From NCBI RefSeq assembly GCF_011421635.1, contig NZ_WTLI01000003.1, forward strand, positions 186,001-250,000: a DNA stretch of 64,000 nt. Direction: 5' to 3'. Positions 8,140-15,214 of the stretch are shown in pieces; position 1 is the first letter of the stretch, and every line of letters starts with the position of its first letter. Source of the DNA: Paenibacillus turpanensis (GTDB lineage: Bacteria > Bacillota > Bacilli > Paenibacillales > YIM-B00363). Position numbers and translations under genes: made by a program. The notes under the pieces are model-generated. The model was not told the origin of the DNA. It saw nothing but the letters and a program-made list of their open reading frames with translations, and did no database searches.

Positions 8140-8751
8140 ATGAAGATGGAACGTTTAAGCCAGGACAAAATTCGAATTTTTCTTACGTTTGACGATTTGT
8201 CGGACCGCGGTATTCAAAAGGATGATATGTGGCGCGAAATTCCTAAGGTTCACGAATTGTTCAGCGATATGATGGAGCAAGCTTATTCGGAGCTCGGCTT
8301 CGATGCAACGGGTCCGCTTGCAGTAGAAGTATTTGCCCTTCCTGCTCAGGGAATGGTTGTGATCGTGACACGAGGTAAACCGGAACGAATTCATAATGAT
8401 GATGATTTTGAGGACGATTTGGATTTGCCGAGCAACGTGTATGAAATGGAATTGACGATTGACCATAATGAAATGATTACGTACCAATTCCGCGATTTTG
8501 AAGATACAGTCGCCTGCGCCAAGCTGTTACAGCATCATATCCAAGCGCAGAACACGGCTTTATATTCTTATAAAGAGAAATATTTTTTACTTCTAGACCC
8601 TGACGGGCTGGAGGAAAAAGAGGAGCAGAAGCTTGTTGCGATCCTTTCTGAATTTGGTGACGCCTCCTCTGTTACCAAAGCAGTGCTGGAGGAATATGGA
8701 AAGGTTGTTGCGGAAACGAAAGCGGTTGAGGTGCTATGCCGCCATTTCTAG
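8140..8751 (+). CDS. mecA: Adaptor protein MecA/MecB (YpbH) family
   Basis: A 203-residue adaptor that delivers substrates to the ClpC-ClpP protease. The N-terminal domain starts with the family signature MERLSQDKIRIFLTFDDL. An acidic linker (NDDDFEDDLDLPSN, about 87-100) leads to the C-terminal ClpC-binding domain with DFEDTVACAKLL and the late aromatic region YKEKYFLLLDP. B. subtilis has two paralogues, MecA (competence) and YpbH/MecB; the latter sits just before gudB as here, so this is the positional counterpart of ypbH. The symbol is therefore approximate. The start ATG is preceded by GGAGG inside a small hairpin. Confidence 0.92.
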   Translation: MKMERLSQDKIRIFLTFDDLSDRGIQKDDMWREIPKVHELFSDMMEQAYSELGFDATGPLAVEVFALPAQGMVVIVTRGKPERIHNDDDFEDDLDLPSNVYEMELTIDHNEMITYQFRDFEDTVACAKLLQHHIQAQNTALYSYKEKYFLLLDPDGLEEKEEQKLVAILSEFGDASSVTKAVLEEYGKVVAETKAVEVLCRHF

Positions 8752-8786
8752 ATGAGATGACATGACTCAAGGGACATACGCTGAAG

Positions 8787-8826
8787 AAGCATCTTCAAAA
8801 ACAGCTGTTTTTGACAGATGCTTTTT
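8787..8826 (+). terminator. Long-hairpin terminator after mecA
   Basis: AAGCATCT (8787-8794) pairs with AGATGCTT (8816-8823), and inside it TCAAAAACAG/CTGTTTTTGA is a perfect palindrome. A run of T follows. Confidence 0.85.
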
Positions 8827-8924
8827 GCTCGTAGGCGGATGCCGCGCATAGACCTTCCAATTCGAGATTATGCTACCTATTAGTATCTGTTCAACACTGA
8901 AGCGTAAAGGTGGTTGACCTCATA

Positions 8925-10169
8925 ATGGAAGAAAACTTAAACGTACTGGTATCAACGCAGACGATTATTCACGAAGCACTGAACCGTCTCGGGTATCCCG
9001 AAGAGATGTTCGAGCTGTTAAAGGAGCCGCTCCGTGTTCTTACGGTGCGGATTCCCGTGCGGATGGACGACGGCAAAGTGAAGGTGTTTACGGGATACCG
9101 GGCACAGCATAACGATGCGGTTGGGCCGACGAAAGGCGGCGTCCGCTTTCATCCCGACGTCACCGAGGATGAGGTTAAGGCATTATCGATCTGGATGAGC
9201 TTGAAATGCGGGATTGTAGATCTGCCTTACGGCGGGGGAAAGGGCGGAATCATTTGCGATCCTCGTGAAATGTCCTTTCGTGAGCTGGAACGTTTAAGTC
9301 GCGGTTACGTGCGGGCCGTCTCCCAGATTGTCGGACCCACAAAGGATATCCCGGCGCCCGACGTCATGACCAACTCCCAAATCATGGCCTGGATGTTGGA
9401 TGAATACAGCAGCATTCGTGAATTTGAGGCGCCGGGCTTTATTACGGGGAAGCCTCTTGTGCTTGGAGGCTCGCACGGCAGGGAGACCGCCACAGCCAAA
9501 GGCGTTACGATTATGATTGGAGAAGCGCTGCGCCGTAAAAATATTGCCTTGAACCAGGCACGTGTCATTATTCAAGGCTTTGGCAATGCGGGAAGCTTTC
9601 TTGCGAAGTTTATGCACGAGGCGGGTGCAAAGGTCGTCGGTATTGCCGACGTGCATGGAGCGTTATACGATCCTGAGGGCTTGGATATTGAGCATTTGCT
9701 TGACCGCAGGGATTCGTTCGGAACGGTAACAAATTTGTTCAAGAATACACTGCCAAGCAAAGAAATTTTAGAGCAGGAATGCGATATTCTTGTTCCGGCC
9801 GCGATCGAAAATCAAATTACACGGGACAATGCGGATCGGATCAAAGCGAGCATCATTGTGGAAGCGGCGAACGGGCCTACTACGATTGAAGCGACGAAAA
9901 TGCTCACGGATCGTGGAGTACTGCTCGTTCCTGATGTGCTGGCCAGCGCCGGCGGTGTTGTTGTATCGTATTTCGAATGGGTACAAAACAACCAAGGCTA
10001 TTATTGGTCGGAAGAAGAAGTGCATCGGAAGCTGGAGCAGCTCATGATTAACGGTTTTGAAAATGTGTACCACATTCACAGCACTAGAGGGGTCGATATG
10101 CGGCTGGCTGCCTATATGGTCGGTGTACGGAAAATGGCGGAGGCTTCGAGATTCCGGGGCTGGATTTAA
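8925..10169 (+). CDS. gudB: NAD-specific glutamate dehydrogenase
   Basis: Converts glutamate to 2-oxoglutarate and ammonia with NAD; 414 residues, the usual length for the RocG/GudB group. The substrate-binding region has GPTKGGVRFHP and the catalytic lysine in PYGGGKGG (about Lys106). The Rossmann domain has VIIQGFGNAGSFLAK. No duplication of the kind that silences gudB in laboratory B. subtilis is evident. The ATG at 8925 is preceded by AAAGGTGG about 11 bases away; the earlier GTG at 8910 lies inside that site and is rejected. Its position before prsW matches B. subtilis gudB. It has no terminator of its own before prsW, so co-transcription is possible. Confidence 0.95.
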   Translation: MEENLNVLVSTQTIIHEALNRLGYPEEMFELLKEPLRVLTVRIPVRMDDGKVKVFTGYRAQHNDAVGPTKGGVRFHPDVTEDEVKALSIWMSLKCGIVDLPYGGGKGGIICDPREMSFRELERLSRGYVRAVSQIVGPTKDIPAPDVMTNSQIMAWMLDEYSSIREFEAPGFITGKPLVLGGSHGRETATAKGVTIMIGEALRRKNIALNQARVIIQGFGNAGSFLAKFMHEAGAKVVGIADVHGALYDPEGLDIEHLLDRRDSFGTVTNLFKNTLPSKEILEQECDILVPAAIENQITRDNADRIKASIIVEAANGPTTIEATKMLTDRGVLLVPDVLASAGGVVVSYFEWVQNNQGYYWSEEEVHRKLEQLMINGFENVYHIHSTRGVDMRLAAYMVGVRKMAEASRFRGWI

Positions 10170-10212
10170 CCATTTTCGGCCTGCAAGAACAAGCGGAAAG
10201 GAGGGGTAGGGA

Positions 10213-10920
10213 TTGGAGTGGCTTTCGTTACTAACTGTTGCGGTAGCTCCCGGCTTAGCTTTGCTTACTTATTTTTATTTAAAGGATCGTTATGTCACGG
10301 AGCCGATCCGTGCGGTAGCAAGCGTGTTTTTGCTTGGCATGCTTGTCGTGTTTCCGATTATGATTATTCAGCGGGGCTTTATTCTCGCGTTTGGAGAAAA
10401 CGAATGGCTGTTTTCCTTTGTTATTTCGGCGGGGATCGAAGAGTTTTTCAAGTGGTTTATCGTGTATTTTTTTGTGTTCCCAAGTGCAAGCTTCGACGAG
10501 CCGTATGACGGTATCGTCTATGCCGTAGCTTCCTCGATCGGATTTGCGACAGTGGAAAACCTGCTCCATGTACTCCTAAACCCTTACGACTTGTCTTCGG
10601 TGATTATTCGTGCGCTGCTGCCGGTCTCTGCCCACGCTTTATTCGGTGTCGTGATGGGGTATTTCATAGGCAAGGCGAAGTTTTCAGAAACTCGCAAGAA
10701 GCTGCTTTTATTGGCTTCATTAGCCGTTCCTATTTTTTGGCACGGATGGTTTGACTGGATCTTACTGACGATGACCACAAGCTGGTATGTATGGATGGCT
10801 ATTTTGATGGCTGTTTTGTGGGGCGTAGCGATTTGGAAAATGAACCGTGCATTAGCGGTATCGCCTTTTCGCAGTCTTCATCGGGAAGAAGAGGTTAACA
10901 TCTTCATGAATGGTCAATAA
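10213..10920 (+). CDS. prsW: Intramembrane protease PrsW
   Basis: A 235-residue multi-spanning membrane protein. In B. subtilis PrsW makes the first cut in the anti-sigma factor RsiW. The family motifs are present: GIEEFFKW (Glu76, Glu77), a later VENLLH, His141 in SAHALFG and His177 in FWHGWFD, which would sit in the membrane as metal or catalytic residues. The start is a TTG at 10213 behind AAAGGAGGGG; there is no ATG nearby in frame. It lies 43 bases after gudB, as in B. subtilis. An ECF sigma/anti-sigma pair is encoded at 56.6 kb, but whether it is a substrate is not shown. Confidence 0.92.
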   Translation: MEWLSLLTVAVAPGLALLTYFYLKDRYVTEPIRAVASVFLLGMLVVFPIMIIQRGFILAFGENEWLFSFVISAGIEEFFKWFIVYFFVFPSASFDEPYDGIVYAVASSIGFATVENLLHVLLNPYDLSSVIIRALLPVSAHALFGVVMGYFIGKAKFSETRKKLLLLASLAVPIFWHGWFDWILLTMTTSWYVWMAILMAVLWGVAIWKMNRALAVSPFRSLHREEEVNIFMNGQ

Positions 10921-10962
10921 TGAGGGTGCGCACTTTTTCTAAGATGGAGGTTGTACATCACG

Positions 10963-11124
10963 ATGACAGATAAACCACGCTTAAAGGTTGTTATTCGCTG
11001 CAATCAATGCGGGGAGCGGTTCATATTACGGGGAAAACGCGAGAAGGGCCGCGTGGAAACGGGTTTTAAGCAATGCATTTGCAACAACGCTTCCGATTTC
11101 GAAATTCAAGAAAACACATTTTAA
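10963..11124 (+). CDS. 53-residue CxxC / CxC protein between prsW and ypeB
   Basis: A very small basic protein with IRCNQCGERF (CxxC) and KQCICNN (CxC), a spacing that suits a single zinc-ribbon-like site. It reads ATG at 10963 to TAA at 11122-11124, with GATGGAGG about 12 bases upstream. It occupies the place where B. subtilis has sleB. No function can be given; it could be a zinc-binding accessory protein or a small regulator. The four cysteines and the clear start support it as real. Confidence 0.65.
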   Translation: MTDKPRLKVVIRCNQCGERFILRGKREKGRVETGFKQCICNNASDFEIQENTF

Positions 11125-11125
11125 A

Positions 11126-11249
11126 AAAATGGCGCTCAGCAATTGTAAGATGACTGTATAAACCTCCTACTGGTGATAAACACTATCCGTAACATATTGG
11201 TTATGGAAGGGAGAACATGCAGCATGTACAAACGGCTGAGCGCCATTTT
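11126..11249. repeat. 15-bp perfect inverted repeat around the ypeB start
   Basis: AAAATGGCGCTCAGC (11126-11140) is the exact complement of GCTGAGCGCCATTTT (11235-11249). The loop of 94 bases holds the ypeB ribosome binding site and start codon, and the right arm lies in codons 4-9 of ypeB. Confidence 0.75.
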
Positions 11250-12600
11250 GTTTCCGATCGTTACCATATTTTTGATCGGAACCGCATTTTGGGGGTATCA
11301 AGAGCATCAAGAAAAAAATGCAGTGCTTCTCAAAGCAGAGAATCAGTATCAGAGAGCATTTCATGATTTGTCTTACCATTTGGATCAACTAAACACAGAG
11401 CTTGGCAGTGCCGTTGCAGTCGGTGAAGGCGGTGATTGGCATCGCAAATGTCTGCTTAACGTATGGCGTTTGACAAGCGAAGCGCAAAATGAAGTGAACC
11501 AGCTGCCACTAACGCTAATGCCTTTCAATAAGACAGAAGAATTTTTGGCGAACATTTCGAATTTTTCATACCGTACGGCAATGCGTGATTTGAAGGCGCA
11601 GCCGCTGACGGCGGATGAGAAAAAGACTTTAACGACCTTGTTTGAACGTTCAAAAGAAATTTCCGGCCACCTACGCGATGTGCAGGAATCGGTGCTTGCG
11701 GAAAATCTTCGCTGGATGGATGTGGAGGTAGCGCTCGCATCTCAGAACGAAAATATGGACAATACGATTGTCGACGGTTTTATGACCGTGGACAAGCAGG
11801 TCAATGCTTATGATGAAGTAAACTGGGGTCCATCGATGGCAAGTCTGTTTGAAAAGCGCAGCTTTTCCGCTTTGGGCGGGCAAGAGGTTAGTCCGGAGCA
11901 GGTGAAGCAGGCGGCGGCCAACTTCCTCGGAATGAAAAATCCGACTAACATGGAGGTTGTGGAAAACGGCGCGGGCACGGAATTCAGCTCTTATTCCGTA
12001 ACGGTGCCGAATGCGCAGCAGGGCCGGGGAATCCAAATGGACTTCACGAAGCAAGGCGGCCGATTAATTTATTTTATGAACCCTCGTCAGGTTGCCGAGA
12101 AGAAGCTGACGATTGATCAAGCCTCTGACCGGGCCCACCAGTTCCTCATGGATAAAGGATATGGGGACATGGAGCCGGTCTCGTACGATCAGTACCAAAA
12201 TGTCGTGAGCTTGACATTTGTGACGGTTCAGGACGGAATCCTTATCATGCCGGAGCGTGTCGTTGTAAAAGTCGCGCTGGATAACGGCGAAGTAACGGCT
12301 CTGCATGCAGCAGACTATATTTATGAGCATAAGCAGCGTAATTTACCGAAGCCGGCCATTACAGCGGATGAGGCGCGTAAATCGCTCAATGGCGATTTCA
12401 AGGTAACGGAAGAAGAAGTGGCATTAATCAAGAACGATATGAAGGAAGAAACGTTAACGTACGAATTTACTGGTACAATGATGGGCGGGCTGTATAAGGC
12501 CTACATTAATGCCGTGACCGGAATCCATGAAAAAGTGGAAAAAATTCGCGAAGAAGATGCGAAGCTGGATGTCCGAGATCCGAACCAGAACAATGGTTAA
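11224..12600 (+). CDS. ypeB: Germination protein YpeB
   Basis: A 458-residue spore protein that in Bacillus is needed, with the lytic enzyme SleB, for cortex breakdown during germination. It has one N-terminal membrane anchor (about residues 8-24), a long helical middle, and C-terminal PepSY-type repeats (for example LTIDQASDRAHQFLMDKGY and ITADEARKSL). Length and layout match YpeB. The ATG at 11224 is used because GGAAGGGAG lies about 10 bases upstream; the 17-codon upstream extension has no such site. No sleB is adjacent, unlike B. subtilis. Expression in the forespore is expected, but no clear sigma-G promoter could be read. Confidence 0.9.
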   Translation: MYKRLSAILFPIVTIFLIGTAFWGYQEHQEKNAVLLKAENQYQRAFHDLSYHLDQLNTELGSAVAVGEGGDWHRKCLLNVWRLTSEAQNEVNQLPLTLMPFNKTEEFLANISNFSYRTAMRDLKAQPLTADEKKTLTTLFERSKEISGHLRDVQESVLAENLRWMDVEVALASQNENMDNTIVDGFMTVDKQVNAYDEVNWGPSMASLFEKRSFSALGGQEVSPEQVKQAAANFLGMKNPTNMEVVENGAGTEFSSYSVTVPNAQQGRGIQMDFTKQGGRLIYFMNPRQVAEKKLTIDQASDRAHQFLMDKGYGDMEPVSYDQYQNVVSLTFVTVQDGILIMPERVVVKVALDNGEVTALHAADYIYEHKQRNLPKPAITADEARKSLNGDFKVTEEEVALIKNDMKEETLTYEFTGTMMGGLYKAYINAVTGIHEKVEKIREEDAKLDVRDPNQNNG

Positions 12601-12612
12601 CAGTTTGAAAGA

Positions 12613-12634
12613 GGCCGGCGAAAGCCGGCCTTTT
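12613..12634 (+). terminator. Terminator of ypeB
   Basis: GGCCGGC, a GAAA loop and GCCGGCC form a seven-pair stem followed by TTTT. Confidence 0.85.
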
Positions 12635-12657
12635 GCTATGGCGGGACAATTTAAAGC

Positions 12658-12686
12658 TTCTAAACAGGGTACCGCCATGTTATAAT
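12658..12686 (+). promoter_or_regulatory. Promoter of ypfA
   Basis: Extended -10 element TGTTATAAT (12678-12686) with a weak -35 TTCTAA at 17 bases. It lies 46 bases before the chosen ypfA start. Confidence 0.55.
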
Positions 12687-12731
12687 CCAATGGACAAGCA
12701 TCATAAGCGTGACAGCGGGGGGATCAAGAGA

Positions 12732-13385
12732 ATGCTGCCCAAAATTAACAGCTTGCTGTTTCTCCAGATTGCTTCGTATGACGAAGAAGAGGCGAAGCAG
12801 GAATACAAGTCCCGTATCGCGGACGTTGACAGTGAGTATTTCTATATCGAAGTGCCGATTCATGAGAAAACGGGACGTATGAAGCGTTTGGTTCGAGGAG
12901 ACCAAATTTCCGCTTATTATATGCTTGACGGCGGAGTTAAGCATTATTTTCAAACCGATGTAATCGGGATGAAGGAAGATGCGATCAAGCTTTTTATTAT
13001 AAGAAAGCCGGATCCCGAATCAATCACAAAGATTCAGCGCCGCAGCTACTTACGGGTGCCGGCGAACCTGGAAATCGCTTTAAATCTTAAGGAACACCTG
13101 CAATTTATTGGGGTTACCGAGGATGTTGGCGGCGGCGGTGTTTCATTCGTTTGCGAAGGACACTTGCCGATTAAGGAAGGCGATAAGCTGAGCAGCTGGC
13201 TGCTGATTCCGTTTAAAAGCGGAGCAATCGATCATGCCAACTTTGGCTTGGAGGTTGTTCGTTCCAAAAAGCTGGACAACGGCAAGCAGCTTGTCATGTG
13301 CCGGTACGGTGAAATTTCCGAAACAGAACGCCAGCGTATTGTTAAGTTTTGTTTTGAACGGCAGATTGATATCCGTAAAAATTGA
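12732..13385 (+). CDS. ypfA: PilZ-domain protein YpfA (MotI/DgrA-like)
   Basis: A 217-residue protein with a YcgR-like N-terminal domain and a C-terminal PilZ domain. B. subtilis YpfA (MotI), of the same length, binds cyclic di-GMP and acts as a clutch on the flagellar motor. The RxxxR motif is clear in QRRSYLRVP (Arg104, Arg108). The second motif, usually D/NxSxxG, reads DVGGGG (131-136), so the serine is replaced by glycine while Asp and the last Gly remain. Binding may be altered, but this cannot be judged by eye. The ATG at 12732 follows GGGGGGAT; the longer frame upstream runs into the promoter and is rejected. Confidence 0.88.
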   Translation: MLPKINSLLFLQIASYDEEEAKQEYKSRIADVDSEYFYIEVPIHEKTGRMKRLVRGDQISAYYMLDGGVKHYFQTDVIGMKEDAIKLFIIRKPDPESITKIQRRSYLRVPANLEIALNLKEHLQFIGVTEDVGGGGVSFVCEGHLPIKEGDKLSSWLLIPFKSGAIDHANFGLEVVRSKKLDNGKQLVMCRYGEISETERQRIVKFCFERQIDIRKN

Positions 13386-13441
13386 CGGCAGCTTTCGCAT
13401 AGCATGGTGTCATTCGAGGAAATCTATTCTTGGTGATGCTT

Positions 13442-13642
13442 ATGTCCAAACGAAATCCGGTCAAGCGATATGTGAAATTATTTATACGGCTGTCCAATTC
13501 GGTGGAGAAGCGTTTGCTGCAATTGACTTGGGTCTGTTTTTTACTGCTAATCGCGGCTCAAGCGCTTCTTCGATGGCCGGTCGTTCGAAGCTTTTTGAGC
13601 GGGATCGAAGGCTTGGAAGGGCTGCCTTATTCACAGGAATAG
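13442..13642 (+). CDS. ypfB: Small membrane protein, YpfB-like
   Basis: A protein of about 66 residues with a basic N-terminus (SKRNPVKRYVKLFIRLSN) and one membrane helix (LTWVCFLLLIAAQALLRW). It lies between ypfA and cmk, the position of ypfB in B. subtilis, and is similar in size and plan. TTG, GTG and ATG codons at 13430, 13433, 13436 and 13442 are all in frame. The GGTGAT motif before 13442 and GAGGAA before 13430 leave the start uncertain by four codons. Confidence 0.65.
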   Translation: MSKRNPVKRYVKLFIRLSNSVEKRLLQLTWVCFLLLIAAQALLRWPVVRSFLSGIEGLEGLPYSQE

Positions 13643-13653
13643 GGGTAGTGATT

Positions 13654-13683
13654 TTGCAACACGTTTCTTTCGTATGATATAAT
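13654..13683 (+). promoter_or_regulatory. Sigma-A promoter upstream of cmk
   Basis: TTGCAA (13654-13659), an 18-base spacer and TATAAT (13678-13683). A terminator hairpin begins about 14 bases downstream, before cmk. Confidence 0.65.
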
Positions 13684-13696
13684 AAGAACCGGGTCG

Positions 13697-13717
13697 GCAG
13701 GCTATGCCTGCTTTTTT
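13697..13717 (+). terminator. Terminator between ypfB and cmk
   Basis: GCAGGC (13697-13702) and GCCTGC (13706-13711) around a three-base loop, followed by six T. It lies just after the TATAAT of the preceding promoter. Confidence 0.75.
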
Positions 13718-13756
13718 GCATGCAAAGGCCGATGGTTCGTAAGGAGATATTGCCCG

Positions 13757-14458
13757 ATGTCGATACATAAACTAAACGTAGCAATCGACGGCCCGGCTGG
13801 GGCGGGGAAGAGCACCATTTCCCGATTGGTAGCCAATGAACTTGGGTACGTATACGTCGATACAGGAGCAATGTACCGCTCCGTTACCTGGAAGATGCTC
13901 CAGCGCGGCCTGCCGCTCAGCGAGCAGGATGCGATTGTTGAGCTTGCTCGGCAATCCGATATCCGGCTGTTCCCGCATCCTTCGGGTCAGCAGGTTTTCG
14001 TTGACGGCGAAGACGTGACGGAAGCGATCCGTTCTTCGGAGGTTACCTCATCGGTATCGGATGTAGCGAAAATCGCCGGAGTTCGCGCATTGCTCGTTGA
14101 AAAGCAGAAGCTGATGGCTCTAGAGAAAGGCGTTGTCATGGATGGCCGCGATATCGGTACGAATGTACTGCCTCACGCTGAAGTGAAAGTTTTCATGACA
14201 GCGGGCGTACGTGTCCGGGCCGAGCGCCGACGCAGAGAGCTGGAGGACAAGGGCAGCAGGATTACGCTTGAGCAGCTGATGGCTGAAATTTCCGAACGCG
14301 ACCGGATCGATCAGGAAAGGGAGGTTTCACCGCTTGTCATGGCGGATGACGCCATTCTGCTGGATACGACCGAGATGAGCATCGGACAGGTCGTCGAACG
14401 GATCATCGATTTGTGCAAAGCTAAGATGGGCGGGGAGAAGCTTAATGAAAACGTATAA
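13757..14458 (+). CDS. cmk: Cytidylate kinase
   Basis: Phosphorylates CMP and dCMP with ATP in pyrimidine nucleotide recycling. It has 233 residues, with the P-loop GPAGAGKST (about 11-19), YVDTGAMYRSVTW, and the DGRDIGTNVLP motif. The N-terminal and CMP-binding regions are complete. The ATG at 13757 has AAGGAG 10 bases upstream. The last 14 bases overlap plsC, so the two are translationally linked; the cmk-plsC-ypfD order is common in Bacillales. Confidence 0.97.
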   Translation: MSIHKLNVAIDGPAGAGKSTISRLVANELGYVYVDTGAMYRSVTWKMLQRGLPLSEQDAIVELARQSDIRLFPHPSGQQVFVDGEDVTEAIRSSEVTSSVSDVAKIAGVRALLVEKQKLMALEKGVVMDGRDIGTNVLPHAEVKVFMTAGVRVRAERRRRELEDKGSRITLEQLMAEISERDRIDQEREVSPLVMADDAILLDTTEMSIGQVVERIIDLCKAKMGGEKLNENV

Positions 14459-15026
14459 GTTTGCCCGTTATTTATTGCGTCAGCTTTTCCGATTTTTATA
14501 CCGCATTGAGGCCCATGGGACTCAGCATGTCCCGAAAGAGGGCGCCGTTATTATTTGCAGCAATCATATTAGTAATTGGGATCCGCCTGTCGTTGGTACA
14601 CAGCTAGACCGAATCGTTCGTTTTATGGCGAAGGAAGAGCTTTTTAAACTAAAGCCTTTGGGCTGGTTGTTCCGTGCTTTAGGCGCTTTTCCCGTTAAAC
14701 GCGGCGGCGTCAGCAAAGAATCCATTAAATACGCCATACAGCTGCTTCGCTCAGGCGAGATGCTCTGCATCTTTCCAGAGGGAACGCGCGGCGGAGGTAT
14801 GGGGAAGAAGGGCGCGGCAAGTCTTGCCGTGCGATCCGGCGCAACCGTGATTCCAACCGCTGTGGTCGGCTCTTATAAGCCCTTTCGTAAACTGAACATT
14901 TATTTTGGAGAACCCGTAGACATGTCGGCCTTCAGCGGCGATACTTCGGACTCGCTGGAACAAGCGACGGAAGAAATTATGCGCCGGATACGGGAGCTGG
15001 CGAATCGCGGAACGGCATCGAATTAA
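14445..15026 (+). CDS. plsC: 1-acyl-glycerol-3-phosphate acyltransferase
   Basis: Second acylation of phosphatidic acid synthesis at the membrane. The 193 residues carry the four acyltransferase blocks: NHISNWD (the catalytic NHxxxxD), a KxxLFKLKPLGWLFRALGAFPVKR block, FPEGTRGG, and the later IPTAVVG. An N-terminal amphipathic or membrane-associating segment (KFARYLLRQLFRFLYR) is present. It overlaps the end of cmk and is followed by a terminator. Confidence 0.93.
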   Translation: MKTYKFARYLLRQLFRFLYRIEAHGTQHVPKEGAVIICSNHISNWDPPVVGTQLDRIVRFMAKEELFKLKPLGWLFRALGAFPVKRGGVSKESIKYAIQLLRSGEMLCIFPEGTRGGGMGKKGAASLAVRSGATVIPTAVVGSYKPFRKLNIYFGEPVDMSAFSGDTSDSLEQATEEIMRRIRELANRGTASN

Positions 15027-15108
15027 TTTTCGCGTTCGATTTGATTCCGAAGTATGGAAATGGTATTTTGGAATTATACTATTTGTGGAAAACCTAGACG
15101 TCATGAAT

Positions 15109-15137
15109 CCGGCATAGCAAGTTTCCATGCCGGTTTT
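15109..15137 (+). terminator. Terminator after plsC
   Basis: CCGGCAT (15109-15115) pairs with ATGCCGG (15127-15133), followed by TTTT. Confidence 0.65.
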
Positions 15138-15214
15138 AAATAAATTCATGGTGAGTAGTGCTTTTCTCGGGTGACCACAAACTTGGGATAAGCGAATGTT
15201 GAGGAGGTAATCAA

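Noticed and set aside
8910..8924. GTG at 8910 as the gudB start
   Set aside because: The codon lies inside the AAAGGTGG sequence that serves as the ribosome binding site for ATG 8925.
11142..11223. Sigma-G promoter for ypeB
   Set aside because: CATATTG near 11193 is close to the -10 consensus, but no acceptable -35 stands 17-18 bases upstream.
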